Source: Pseudomonas sp. H9 (GTDB taxonomy: Bacteria > Pseudomonadota > Gammaproteobacteria > Pseudomonadales > Pseudomonadaceae). From it: 64,000 bases of DNA. Positions 8,741 to 17,598 of the stretch are shown one piece after another; positions within the stretch are counted from its first letter, which is position 1, and each line of letters starts with the position of its first letter. The stretch covers positions 124,001 through 188,000 of the forward strand of contig NZ_SMOK01000017.1 in assembly GCF_004353925.1 (NCBI RefSeq). The letters run 5' to 3'. The notes under the pieces are model-generated. The model saw nothing but the letters and a program-made list of their open reading frames with translations. It had not been told where the DNA came from and ran no database searches. A program made the translations under genes and the position numbers.

Positions 8741-9613
8741 GTGTCGAATGAGCTGGTCATACGCAACATGACCCGTCCCGAGCTGGACGAGCTCGTCGAT
8801 TGGGCTGCCCGTGAGGGATGGAATCCCGGCCTTCACGATGCCGAGTTGTTCTGGGCTACGGACCCTGCCGCCTTCATCGCGGCATCACGCGGTGGCGAGT
8901 TGATCGGCGGCGGTGCCATCACCTCCTACAATGGCGACTTTGGTTTCATGGGTTTTTTCATCGTCCGGCCTGAATATCGCGGCCAAGGTCTGGGCAATAC
9001 CCTCTGGCACGCACGCCGCGAGCGACTCCTCGCCCGCCTCCACCCAAGCGCAAGCATCGGCATGGACGGCGTCTTTACGATGCAGGACTACTACGCCAAA
9101 GGTGGTTTCGTCTTCTCCCATCGCAACCTGCGTTTTCGTGCCGAGATCAGCACGGGCACGGCGTCGTCACAGGTAGACGATCAGGATATCGTTCCGTTGG
9201 CCAGCTTCCCGTTCGATGAGGTTGTCGATTACGACCGCACCTGTTTCCCCACCGCGCGAGAAACCTTCCTGAGCGGATGGATAGCCCAAGCCGACGCACT
9301 CGCCGTGGGGTGCCAGCGCGAGGGCAGGCTCAGCGGTTATGGCGTCGTAAGGCGCTGCCGGGAAGGCTGCAAGATCGGCCCCTTGTTCGCCGATGACGCC
9401 CTGGCTGCCCATGCTCTCTACGCGCGCCTGGCGGGCTTTGCCCAGGGCGGGCCGTTGTTTCTCGATGCCCCGGAAAATAACCCCGCCGCGATGGCGCTCG
9501 TACGTCAACAGGGCATGATCGAGGTGTTCGGCTGCGCCCGCATGTACCTCGGCCCGCCTCCGGCGATCGCGCACGAACGTGTGTTCGGCGTCACGACCTT
9601 CGAGCTGGGCTGA
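8741..9613 (+). CDS. GNAT-family N-acetyltransferase with C-terminal YitH-like domain
   Basis: 290 residues from GTG with GAGGAG upstream. The N-terminal half is a GNAT fold; acetyl-CoA would bind at VRPEYRGQGLGNTLW (R-x-x-G-x-G). The C-terminal half (DEVVDYDRTCFPTARE, CKIGPLFADDALAAHALY) resembles the second domain found in YitH-type acetyltransferases. The acceptor is unknown. Its stop codon overlaps the next ATG (TGATG), so it is translationally coupled to the PuuE-like deacetylase, which suggests related substrates. Confidence 0.82.
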   Translation: MSNELVIRNMTRPELDELVDWAAREGWNPGLHDAELFWATDPAAFIAASRGGELIGGGAITSYNGDFGFMGFFIVRPEYRGQGLGNTLWHARRERLLARLHPSASIGMDGVFTMQDYYAKGGFVFSHRNLRFRAEISTGTASSQVDDQDIVPLASFPFDEVVDYDRTCFPTARETFLSGWIAQADALAVGCQREGRLSGYGVVRRCREGCKIGPLFADDALAAHALYARLAGFAQGGPLFLDAPENNPAAMALVRQQGMIEVFGCARMYLGPPPAIAHERVFGVTTFELG

Positions 9614-10506
9614 TGTCCGCTCGCGACCTCATCGGTTATGGCGGCTGCCCACCCCACCCGCGCTGGCCTGGTGAAGCACGCGTCGCGGTGCAGTTCGTAC
9701 TCAACATCGAAGAGGGTGCGGAATCATGCATTCTCAATGGCGATGCGCAGTCAGAAGCCTGGCTTCATGAGCTACCGGGTCGCCCGCCACGTGTGGGGGA
9801 ATCGGACTTGAGCGTCGAGGGCATGTACGAATATGGATCGCGCGCCGGTGTGTGGCGCATTCTGGAGCTGTTCAACGCCCGAAGTTTGCCGCTGACCGCC
9901 TTCGCTGTCGGTCGGGCACTGGAACTCACCCCAGCGATTGGCCAGGCACTCTGCGCTGCCGGGCATGAGGTTGCCGGGCACGGCTACCGTTGGCTGGACT
10001 ACCGCGACATACCTGAGGACCAGGAGCGCCGCCATATCCGCCTCACCCTCGACAGTATCGAGCAGATCTGCGGTAAGCGCCCCGTCGGTTGGTACACAGG
10101 AAGGGTGAGCCAGAACACCCGCCGCCTGTTGCGTGAGGAAGGCGGGCTTCTGTACAGCTCGGACGCCTACAACGATGACCTGCCCTATTGGCTCCCGGGC
10201 TCACCCTCCCACCTGGTGATCCCCTACACACTAGTCAACAACGACGCCCGCTATCTGCTGCCGAATGGTTTCGCCTGCGGTGGAGACTTCTTCCAGTTGC
10301 TCAAGGATGCTTTCGACCTGCTGTGGCAGGAAGGTGCACTACACCCGAAGATGATGAGCGTCGGCCTGCATGGAAGGATCAGTGGTCATCCTGGTCGGGC
10401 GATGGCGCTGGCACGCTTTCTCGATTACGTGCAAAGCCATGACGCGGTGTGGATCTGCCGACGCGAAGAAATTGCCAGGCACTGGATAACCCGATTCCCC
10501 GCGTGA
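9613..10506 (+). CDS. PuuE-like polysaccharide deacetylase-family hydrolase
   Basis: A 297-residue NodB-fold protein with near-complete PuuE allantoinase features: RDLIGYGG.PPHPRWPG at the start, VQFVLNIEEGAE, MYEYGSRAGVWR, AGHEVAGHGYRW, GWYTGRVSQNTRRLL, SDAYNDDLPYW and KMMSVGLHGR. PuuE opens the allantoin ring without metal. Here the usual Cys of GLHCR is Gly. No other purine-degradation gene is adjacent; the partner is an acetyltransferase, so a cyclic amide other than allantoin is possible. It is a paralogue candidate rather than a certain allantoinase. Confidence 0.8.
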   Translation: MSARDLIGYGGCPPHPRWPGEARVAVQFVLNIEEGAESCILNGDAQSEAWLHELPGRPPRVGESDLSVEGMYEYGSRAGVWRILELFNARSLPLTAFAVGRALELTPAIGQALCAAGHEVAGHGYRWLDYRDIPEDQERRHIRLTLDSIEQICGKRPVGWYTGRVSQNTRRLLREEGGLLYSSDAYNDDLPYWLPGSPSHLVIPYTLVNNDARYLLPNGFACGGDFFQLLKDAFDLLWQEGALHPKMMSVGLHGRISGHPGRAMALARFLDYVQSHDAVWICRREEIARHWITRFPA

Positions 10507-10522
10507 GCGGCAAGCCAGTTCC

Positions 10523-12010
10523 TTACTTCACCTTCACCACATCATCTGGCTTCCAGGTCTGGTCATAGAATGGGTCTTCGCTGCCGTACAGGCGCAAAGC
10601 GACCAGGAAGTTGCGCCCCGGGATGGTCTGGATGAAAGCAGCGTCGGCGATGTCGTTGGGTTTTTCCGGGCCGAACCAGATTTCGATGGCGCCGTCCGGT
10701 TGCTTGGGAATGTCGTAGTAACCGTTGGTTGATGGCAGTAACTGGCTGGTTTCCGGCATGGTGCCGTCGGTTATGTTGTAAGCCGTCACCGCCCAGAACA
10801 GCGCCGCTGGCGGGTTTGGTGGAAGACGTAGTTTGTAGGTGCTCCCACCTTCGAGGAATTTGCCGTCCTTGTCTCGACCCGTGAAGGGGTATTTGGAACC
10901 AGCGCCAGTGGTATGCATCACCATTGCCGGCGCGGAGGAATAGGCGAACTGGAAGAAGTTGGCCCGCTGGTTTACGTCCAGGTAGCTGTCCTGCATCCAG
11001 TCGTTGGTACCACCTGCCCAGGTGTTTTCGTACTGGCGGTCGTTGTAGTAAAGGTTTCGCTTGTCGTCGCGACCGAGCTGGCGATTGGCGAGAATCATCT
11101 TCGGCGCAATTTCAACTGCCTTCTTCAGCAGTTCCTGTTGTTTCTGATTGGGCTCGAAGGGTTGGCCCTTAACGATACCAATGGAAGCCAGCACGCCACG
11201 CAGTTCCGGGTCGATGGCCTCAACCGGCTCATAGTCGACAAAGGACTTGAGCTTGGTCCAGTAGGCGTTGTCGACGGGGTACATCATGTCGAGCTTCTTG
11301 CCGCTGGCATCGGGAAACTCCATGGGCTTGGCGTCTTTCTCGGTTGCCCAAAGCGGATAGACACGGGTTGCCTCGGCATTTTTCACTGCCGGTGCCGGGT
11401 CCGGCTTTCCGTCCCCCTTGGCCATCACCGTACGGAAGAACAGGAACACATTGTAGGTCCGCGACTTGACCGCAAAGTAGCCACCCGGCACGGGTCCGTT
11501 GTAATCCGGTGGCAACAGCAGGTACAAGCCTCCACGGGCGCGATCAGGGCCGATAGCGCCGACATCGGTGAGGGTACGCTGGAAGAAGTCGGTGAACATG
11601 CCGATGACGTTGGCAGGCGCCTTCACGACTAGCGGGCCGGTCTGCTTCAAGTCGAGGTAACTCATGGAATAGATCACATCGGCGTTTGGCGTAGGCACCA
11701 TGGTCCGTGAATCCATTCGCTGCTTCCAGATCGGCAACACGTTATAGCCGGCCCCGAAGGCTTTCTCTGACCCATCCTTCATGCCGATCGTGTTGAGCGC
11801 CGGCAGCATGGTCATGTAAGCAAACACTGCCCGTTGGTAGTACATCTCCTCGCGAAGGCTTTCAGCCTCCTTCGGATCGAGCCAGTTGCCATTGTTGATC
11901 TGTTTGATCAGCGGCGAGGCCGGAGCCTGATCAGCGGCCTGTGCCACAGGTACGAAAGCCAGCGCTGTAGCCAGCGCCGATACTACGAAAGCTCTGTTCA
12001 TTGAACTCAT
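10523..12010 (-). CDS. DUF1254/DUF1214 exported protein (second of tandem pair)
   Basis: 495 residues; ATG at 12010 has AGGGGG six bases upstream, and a signal peptide ends VAQAAD. The DUF1254 part (AFVYM-type helix, VPTPNADVIYSMSYLDL) is followed by the DUF1214 beta-sandwich (FWAVTAYNITDGTMP, IEIWFGPEKP). No catalytic role is established for the family. It lies 45 bp downstream of a paralogue on the same strand, and the pair probably forms one transcript. Confidence 0.82.
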   Translation of the reverse strand: MSSMNRAFVVSALATALAFVPVAQAADQAPASPLIKQINNGNWLDPKEAESLREEMYYQRAVFAYMTMLPALNTIGMKDGSEKAFGAGYNVLPIWKQRMDSRTMVPTPNADVIYSMSYLDLKQTGPLVVKAPANVIGMFTDFFQRTLTDVGAIGPDRARGGLYLLLPPDYNGPVPGGYFAVKSRTYNVFLFFRTVMAKGDGKPDPAPAVKNAEATRVYPLWATEKDAKPMEFPDASGKKLDMMYPVDNAYWTKLKSFVDYEPVEAIDPELRGVLASIGIVKGQPFEPNQKQQELLKKAVEIAPKMILANRQLGRDDKRNLYYNDRQYENTWAGGTNDWMQDSYLDVNQRANFFQFAYSSAPAMVMHTTGAGSKYPFTGRDKDGKFLEGGSTYKLRLPPNPPAALFWAVTAYNITDGTMPETSQLLPSTNGYYDIPKQPDGAIEIWFGPEKPNDIADAAFIQTIPGRNFLVALRLYGSEDPFYDQTWKPDDVVKVK

Positions 12011-12055
12011 TTGAACCCCCTGACTGAAATGCGCCAAGCGCCGCGAAACATCGGT

Positions 12056-13522
12056 TCACTTGATCCTCTTGATGACCGGCGGTTGCCAGGTGCCGTCGAG
12101 GATCGGCCCGTCACCCCAATAGGCACGGATATAGAGCGAGATAGACTCCTTCGGTGACGGCAGCCAGTTGCTTTCCTTGTCCTTGCCCGGCGAGGTGGGG
12201 CCAACGTAAAGCGTGAGCGAACCATCAGCGTTGCGTTTGAGGTCTTTGTTCTTGGTGCCCAGGGAGTAGCGCTTGAGGTCGTTGGCGCTGAACAGGTGCC
12301 TCTCGTTGTACAACGTCATGGACCAGAAGCCCTTGACCGGCGGTTCCTCGCCCTTTGCGAAGGTGACCTCGTAGCTGTGGGCTCCGTTGAGTTGAGCGCC
12401 AGTGCCGTCAAAGTCGGTGTAGTAATACTGTGTTTCATTGGGGCGGTTGTCGAACATGTTCGACTTGGATGTTCCGGTGCGGTTGAAGTAGTCCACGCCC
12501 CATTGAGCATTGTTGGTGGAACGGTTCCAGCCGTTGCCGGCCGGACGACCGTTGTGCTTCCACTGGAAGAACGGGGCGATCAATTCCTTGTCAGCCAGCT
12601 TGGCTTCTTCCACTAACAGTTTCTTGATTTGCGGGTCCTTCGCGGCAATCGCCAGCAGTTGGCGGAACTGGGCGTACAGCGCCTCCTCGCCCGGCAGCGG
12701 CACCACGGTATCCAGCACTTGCGGGAGCTGGTCGAAGAACTGCTCCGGCACCACCCACTTGGTTTCACCCTGGCTCGCACTATCAGCATTGGGTACTGGG
12801 ATATCCGGAGCCTTTTTCCAGTCGATGGTCTTCATCTTTCCGTCAAAGTCTTTCAGCGGGTAGAAGACAACCTGGTTGAGCTTCTCCTGAATGGCCGCAC
12901 GGTCTGTGTCGGTATCGTCCATGAAGACTCGGGGAATGGTGTTGGCCAATGCTGTGGGGCTGCGAATAATGGCTTCCACGCCATCGGGTTTTTCTCCTTT
13001 CCAGTTCGGCCCCACCATCAGGTAGAAACCGGGCTTGCTGGCATAAGGCTTGCCCAACTGACCGAACTGGTCGGTGCGCTGGTCGTACATGGCGTACACC
13101 CAGAAGCGCTCACCGAAGTCTGGCACCTGGGCGATCACGGGTTCTTCATCCAGAGAGAAGAAGCCCAGGCCGTACACCACATCCTGGTTCGGGCAAGTCA
13201 CAAAGGTCTCAGCTGGGGTGATGTAGTCGTGCAGCATCCCTAGCTGGCCACGGGGTGCGGCCGGCAGGATGCCCCCCAACAGCCCCGGATGCGGTGCCTT
13301 GGTGATGCGATCATAACGATTGATCATGTTCACCATCGGCCACCCCCAGAGATAGGCCATACGTGCGATCGTCTTCACATACTCAGGATGCATCAACGCA
13401 TCGGCATTGGGTTGAGTAAGCTGTGAAGCGCTGAGCGGTTGCTGCTCGGAAGCCTGGGCCAATGGTGCATTGAATGCCATGGCCAGCAAAGCAGCAGAAA
13501 TGGCGGTGAGAGCGTGATGCAT
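12056..13522 (-). CDS. DUF1254/DUF1214 exported protein (first of tandem pair)
   Basis: 488 residues with a signal peptide ([20 protein letters not shown]) and AAAGGA ahead of the ATG. N-terminal DUF1254 features include [16 protein letters not shown] and [19 protein letters not shown]; the C-terminal DUF1214 part contains [16 protein letters not shown]. It shares architecture but only partial sequence with the next gene, so the duplication is old. Family members are often annotated only by these domains; function is unknown. Confidence 0.82.
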   Translation of the reverse strand: MHHALTAISAALLAMAFNAPLAQASEQQPLSASQLTQPNADALMHPEYVKTIARMAYLWGWPMVNMINRYDRITKAPHPGLLGGILPAAPRGQLGMLHDYITPAETFVTCPNQDVVYGLGFFSLDEEPVIAQVPDFGERFWVYAMYDQRTDQFGQLGKPYASKPGFYLMVGPNWKGEKPDGVEAIIRSPTALANTIPRVFMDDTDTDRAAIQEKLNQVVFYPLKDFDGKMKTIDWKKAPDIPVPNADSASQGETKWVVPEQFFDQLPQVLDTVVPLPGEEALYAQFRQLLAIAAKDPQIKKLLVEEAKLADKELIAPFFQWKHNGRPAGNGWNRSTNNAQWGVDYFNRTGTSKSNMFDNRPNETQYYYTDFDGTGAQLNGAHSYEVTFAKGEEPPVKGFWSMTLYNERHLFSANDLKRYSLGTKNKDLKRNADGSLTLYVGPTSPGKDKESNWLPSPKESISLYIRAYWGDGPILDGTWQPPVIKRIK

Positions 13523-13688
13523 CGTCGAATTCCTTTCTGGTTGGAAAACGAACGAGACGAATCAGCGAACGACGGTGAACCGCATGCTCACGTCCACACT
13601 CAACATTTTCGCCCCGCAAACCGTCTGAGAGTCTAGACGCTGATGGAAAACACACGAGGCTCCGTACGAATCTCCGAAGGGCCTTCCG

Positions 13689-13776
13689 GTGGGAGCGGGC
13701 TTGCTGTGGGAGCGGGCTTGCCCCGCGATAGCGATCTGTCAGTCACACCGCTTCGCGGGGCAAGCCCGCTCCTACC
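13689..13776 (+). repeat. REP pair with partly duplicated head
   Basis: A truncated head gtgggagcgggcttgct is followed directly by a full forward arm at 13706 and a reverse arm ending at 13775. The same truncated-plus-full head occurs at 35823. Confidence 0.82.
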
Positions 13777-13810
13777 GTCGGCCAGTCGCCTGAAAGGGCT
13801 GTGTGATCTC

Positions 13811-14554
13811 CTACTGCGACCTGCCAGAAGCTTCGCGGCGATAGCGTTCGGTCAAGGATTGCACCAGGGTGACGTAGGATTGCGTCTCGGCATAAGGCGG
13901 CACGCCGTTGTACTCGACCACGGACGCTTCGCCAGCGTTGTACCCGGCTAACGCCAGCATCTGGTTGCCATTGAAGCGCTTGAGCAGCCAGGCCAGGTAG
14001 CGCACGCCGCCCCGTATGTTTTGCCGTGCGTCGAACGGATCGTCCACGGCGAAACGCTCGGCGGTGGCGGGCATCAATTGCATCAACCCCTGGGCGCCGG
14101 CTTCAGAGATGACATTGGGGCGAAACGCTGATTCGGCATGTATCACGGCGCGAATCAGTGCCCTGTCGACACCATAGTGGCCCGAAGCGGCTTCGATTTC
14201 CCGCCGATAGGAACGGGTGTCCAAACGCAATGCGGCGACGTTGAAGCCCTTCGGCGCCGTGCACAGATAGCAGCCTTTGATGTAATAAAGTTCAAGGGTA
14301 TCGACCCGTGCGGCGATGCCGACGGGCCGTCGGCTTACATATTGGCGCACCCCCTTGTGGATGAAGGTGTAAACCCGAATCCGAACCGCACCTGGGGTGT
14401 CGTACCGCACTATCTGTGGCCGGGCCGCTGCCTTGGCGCTGCCACCGGCCTGGCACTCGAGCTGGGCGCTGGCACACAGCGGCGCGATCAGCAACGCCAG
14501 CCCGATGCTGCCAGGAAGGCTCTTGCGAGCCCATCGCCATGTTGTGGACTTCAT
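13811..14554 (-). CDS. Lytic transglycosylase (SLT domain)
   Basis: 247 residues; ATG at 14554 has GAGGG seven bases upstream, and a signal peptide ends ASAQ. The C-terminal ~130 residues are a soluble lytic transglycosylase domain: catalytic Glu in VIHAESAF, then GAQGLMQLMPATA, DPFDARQNIRGGVRYL and LALAGYNAGEASV. The enzyme cleaves glycan strands of peptidoglycan in the periplasm, forming 1,6-anhydro ends. The N-terminal region has an isolated CYLC motif. A downstream terminator was not seen; a REP follows. Confidence 0.88.
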   Translation of the reverse strand: MKSTTWRWARKSLPGSIGLALLIAPLCASAQLECQAGGSAKAAARPQIVRYDTPGAVRIRVYTFIHKGVRQYVSRRPVGIAARVDTLELYYIKGCYLCTAPKGFNVAALRLDTRSYRREIEAASGHYGVDRALIRAVIHAESAFRPNVISEAGAQGLMQLMPATAERFAVDDPFDARQNIRGGVRYLAWLLKRFNGNQMLALAGYNAGEASVVEYNGVPPYAETQSYVTLVQSLTERYRREASGRSQ

Positions 14555-14644
14555 CACATCGACCCTCGTTCTGATAGTTATAGCCCTTGTGACCACCCTT
14601 GGAACCTGTGTTGACGTACGGGCTGGCGTGTCGATGCGATCGGT

Positions 14645-14670
14645 CATCGCGGGGCAAGCCCGCTTCCACT
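14645..14670 (-). repeat. Single REP arm
   Basis: One unpaired arm, cgcggggcaagcccgcttcc, upstream of the transglycosylase gene and between it and the divergent DUF2790 gene. Confidence 0.7.
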
Positions 14671-14764
14671 GCGCCGGGTTGGCTTACGAAGATGTAATCC
14701 CCTGATCATTCGGGCGACAGCTGCCGAACCTTATGCTTGAGTCACACCCATCGGAGTGATGACC

Positions 14765-15097
14765 ATGAAAGCGTTTACAGGTATTGCCGCTGCACTCATC
14801 CTTTCGGCCTCTTCGCTTGCGTTGGCCGAGGGTGGAGCCGACCGTGTGTACGGGAAGATGATTCAGGCCAATGAGCAAGCCATGCGCGCTTACGCAGAAG
14901 CCAATGGCAAGAATGTTCCAGAGGTGACGCATTACCGTTATGGCATGAAGATGGACGTTGCCAGGGTGGTTAGCGTGACCTCGGTCCGGCGCAGCTGCGA
15001 TGTGGTGCCAACGCAAATGACTTACGAAGATTCGAACGGTCAGCTCAACATCCTGGAATACCGTTCCGGCGGTTTCGGTTGTCCGGGTCAGAACTGA
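14765..15097 (+). CDS. DUF2790 small exported protein
   Basis: 110 residues from ATG at 14765 (GGAG nine bases upstream) with a signal peptide ending ALAEGG. The mature part shows the DUF2790 pattern common in Pseudomonas: YGMKMDVARVVSVT, Cys in RRSCDVVPTQMTYEDSNG, and LEYRSGGFGC. Two Cys residues could form a disulphide in the periplasm. No function is known. A canonical terminator follows directly. Confidence 0.82.
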   Translation: MKAFTGIAAALILSASSLALAEGGADRVYGKMIQANEQAMRAYAEANGKNVPEVTHYRYGMKMDVARVVSVTSVRRSCDVVPTQMTYEDSNGQLNILEYRSGGFGCPGQN

Positions 15098-15108
15098 GAT
15101 GAAGACAG

Positions 15109-15138
15109 AAAACGGCGCTGTGAAGGCGCCGTTTTTTG
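15109..15138 (+). terminator. Rho-independent terminator of the DUF2790 gene
   Basis: Arms 15111-15118 and 15126-15133 (AACGGCGC/GCGCCGTT) with a 7-base loop, followed by a T run at 15132-15137. Confidence 0.85.
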
Positions 15139-15156
15139 TCAGACGCTTAATCGCCT

Positions 15157-15804
15157 TCAGCCTTCATGGGTGTGCGTTTTGCCGTCTTTGTGGGTATGCG
15201 TCTTCGAATCCGGTTTGGCGTGATGATCATCAGATTCGGCCATCTCTGTCTCGTGATGGCTATGCGTGGCACCTTCACCGCCCCCATGCTGGTGCCCCCC
15301 ACTGCTGGCGACCAGTGTTTTGTACTGCTCGGGGTTCATCTGCGGCAGTTCCTCAAGGAAAGCGACAAGGCCCCAGATGTATTGATCCCCCATGCTCTTC
15401 CCCCAGGCCGGCATGCCAGTGGCCTTGATGCCGTGCTTGATGGTCCAGAACGCCGCTGCCGGATCTCCGACAGCGCCTTGCTTGGTAAGGTTGGGAGGCG
15501 CTGGGTAGAGCGCTTGGCTGAGTTCGGTTTTCTCAATGCCCGGGGCGAGGTGACAACTGACGCACATGGCATTGTAGTTCCCGGCTCCGGTGCGTATCAG
15601 GGCTTCATCTTTCAGATGCGGCACTTCGATATCGCGTGCGCGAACCTCGACAGACCGATCGCGTGCCATCGCAAGGAATGCAAACACTGCTGGCGAATGG
15701 GGATCATCAGCACCGACGTTGACCACACCGAAATAAGCACCGCCCAAGACTGCAGCGCTACCCACAGCGCCTGCTACCACCAACGTTGTAATTATTTTCT
15801 TCAT
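15157..15804 (-). CDS. Membrane-anchored cytochrome c with His-rich tail
   Basis: 215 residues. An N-terminal hydrophobic segment (IITTLVVAGAVGSAAVLGGA) serves as signal or anchor. One haem c site, CVSCH, lies near residue 80, and the axial Met is probably in GIKATGMPAWG. After the cytochrome domain (ends ~LPQMNPEQYKT) comes a ~45-residue tail with about a dozen His residues (GGHQHGGG, HSHHE, DDHH, HTHKDGKTHTHEG). Such a tail would bind Cu, Zn or Ni. It likely transfers electrons in the periplasm; the redox partner is not visible. It converges with the DUF2790 gene. Confidence 0.85.
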   Translation of the reverse strand: MKKIITTLVVAGAVGSAAVLGGAYFGVVNVGADDPHSPAVFAFLAMARDRSVEVRARDIEVPHLKDEALIRTGAGNYNAMCVSCHLAPGIEKTELSQALYPAPPNLTKQGAVGDPAAAFWTIKHGIKATGMPAWGKSMGDQYIWGLVAFLEELPQMNPEQYKTLVASSGGHQHGGGEGATHSHHETEMAESDDHHAKPDSKTHTHKDGKTHTHEG

Positions 15805-16002
15805 GTCAGGTTCTCAATACCACCCATAAATGCCGGCAACGGGCGCCAGGCCCTGAGGCACAGTAGAGCGCCTGGGCTTTCAGCCAGCTGAGCCCGACAT
15901 TACAGTTCCGTCAGGCAGCCTCCCCGTGGCAACTGCAATTGCTATCGCACCTGATTTCTTTAAGATATGGCCCATCGCCACACCTGAGATGGAACTCGCT
16001 GC

Positions 16003-16851
16003 ATGTTCAACGGTGACTTGAAGAAAAACGCCCTCGTACAACTCGAAAAAGCACGTAGCTGCCAGGTGCTGGTGGCCGCAGACGTCGAAGCGGGTTGCAA
16101 TGAGCTTCACACGGTACGCCAGAATGTCAGCACTGAGTTGATGAACCATGTTGAGGCCTACATCAACAGGCTGGCGAACACGCCCAAGGCGTTCGAAAAG
16201 TCCTATCAGGCTTTCAAAGCTGAAACCCAGTCGTTTTGCACACTGGTCGAAAAGCTGGTTATCGAAGCCGATAAAATTGAATTCACCGCAAGTTCCTCGG
16301 CAGCCGCAGGCGTGGCGGCCGGCATCGGGACTGCGGCGTTTGCACCCACTGCAGCGATGGCGGTTGCCACCACCTTCGGCACAGCTTCAACAGGCGCCGC
16401 TATTTCCGGTTTATCAGGCGCGGCGGCCAACAGTGCTGCGCTTGCCTGGCTGGGCGGCGGCGCGCTCGCAGCGGGTGGCGGTGGCATGGCGGCCGGCTCG
16501 GCGCTGCTGGCTTTGGCCGGCCCCATTGGCTGGGGGATTGGCGCAACCGCCCTCCTCGGCGGCGGGTTGTATGCCCGGCGCAAGAACAGAAAAATCGCTG
16601 AACAGGCCACAGAGCACCGTGCTCGCATCGAGGTCTCGACCCGTAAGTTGAAGGTCGCCAACGACTGGGTGACACGCATGACCGGCAGCACCGTGCAACA
16701 CGCCAATGGCATCGTCCAATTGCTGAGCGAACTGGCCCGTACCGCGCCGAGCGATTACCAGCATTTCAATGCGCAGCAGAAAGACGGGCTCGGCGCGCTG
16801 GTCAACCACATGAATGCATTGGGGCCACTGCTGAACAAGGTGCCCGAATAA
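16003..16851 (+). CDS. Unrecognised protein with Ala/Gly-rich membrane region (first of pair)
   Basis: 282 residues. Residues 1-~90 are charged and helical with three Cys. Residues ~95-190 are an unusually Ala/Gly-rich hydrophobic stretch with GxxxG-type spacing (AAGVAAGIGTAAFAPTAA, GGGALAAGGGGMAAGSAL, GPIGWGIGATALLGGG), enough for several tightly packed membrane helices, closed by RRKNRK on the probable cytoplasmic side. Residues ~195-282 are again helical and hydrophilic. No catalytic motif is seen. Its TAA overlaps the next ATG by one base, so both proteins are made together. I do not recognise the family. Confidence 0.72.
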   Translation: MFNGDLKKNALVQLEKARSCQVLVAADVEAGCNELHTVRQNVSTELMNHVEAYINRLANTPKAFEKSYQAFKAETQSFCTLVEKLVIEADKIEFTASSSAAAGVAAGIGTAAFAPTAAMAVATTFGTASTGAAISGLSGAAANSAALAWLGGGALAAGGGGMAAGSALLALAGPIGWGIGATALLGGGLYARRKNRKIAEQATEHRARIEVSTRKLKVANDWVTRMTGSTVQHANGIVQLLSELARTAPSDYQHFNAQQKDGLGALVNHMNALGPLLNKVPE

Positions 16852-17585
16852 TGGCACCTGATCAGCTGGATACACTGCGCGGCCAGGCCGCTGCGACCGC
16901 TGGTGCGGTCGGCGCTACTGTTGGCCTGAGCGCTGCGCTGTATGGCAAGTACAAAGACGGTAAGAATGCCTTCAAGGGCGACTTCACCGCGCAAGATTGG
17001 GCAGACGTGGGCATCGTCACCGGCAAAGCGGCTGTCGGTGGTGCCGTTGCCGGTGGCTCGATTGCCTTGATAAGCGATTATGCCGACTTGGCTGCCCCCT
17101 TCGCCGGAGCCGTGGTCAGCGCCGCGCAAGGCGCCAGTGCGCTGCTGGCTGACTTCCATGCCGGGCGCATCGACCTTGAGGAGTTGCTCAGCTTGGGCAC
17201 AGTGGTCTGTGCCGAGTCGGCAATTGTCGGCCTCGCCACCGCAGCGGGGCAAACGTTGATCCCTCTCCCGGTCATGGGTGCAGCCATCGGTGCTGTGGCC
17301 GGCAAGGTATTCTCGGCGTTTCTGAAGGGGCAGTCGGCGCCGATCCAGGCCGCCATGGATGCACGCCTGGCCGAGTACCTGAGCACCGTCGACCAGCAGT
17401 GTCAGGCGCTGCTGGTCGACATTGTGCAGGCGTTCGACACCCTGGATGAGCTGATGACCGAAGCCTTCGATTTCCAGAACAATACCGAGCTGTTGCACAG
17501 CAGCGTCGATCTGGCGTTGGCGCTGGGGGTTGCGCCCGAGCGAGTGGTCATCAACCACGATGAACTTGATACCTTCATGAGCTGA
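16851..17585 (+). CDS. Unrecognised Ala/Gly-rich membrane-associated protein (second of pair)
   Basis: 244 residues, translationally coupled to the preceding gene. It has glycine-zipper-like hydrophobic segments (GAVGATVGLSAALYGKY, GKAAVGGAVAGGSIALI, VMGAAIGAVAGKVF) separated by acidic parts (DFHAGRIDLEELLS). The C-terminal ~75 residues are soluble and acidic, ending ERVVINHDELDTFM. There is no signal peptide. Composition mirrors its partner, suggesting a two-component membrane complex. Function is unknown; it converges with the hydrolase gene 13 bp away. Confidence 0.72.
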   Translation: MAPDQLDTLRGQAAATAGAVGATVGLSAALYGKYKDGKNAFKGDFTAQDWADVGIVTGKAAVGGAVAGGSIALISDYADLAAPFAGAVVSAAQGASALLADFHAGRIDLEELLSLGTVVCAESAIVGLATAAGQTLIPLPVMGAAIGAVAGKVFSAFLKGQSAPIQAAMDARLAEYLSTVDQQCQALLVDIVQAFDTLDELMTEAFDFQNNTELLHSSVDLALALGVAPERVVINHDELDTFMS

Positions 17586-17598
17586 CTGCAGCAGCGTA

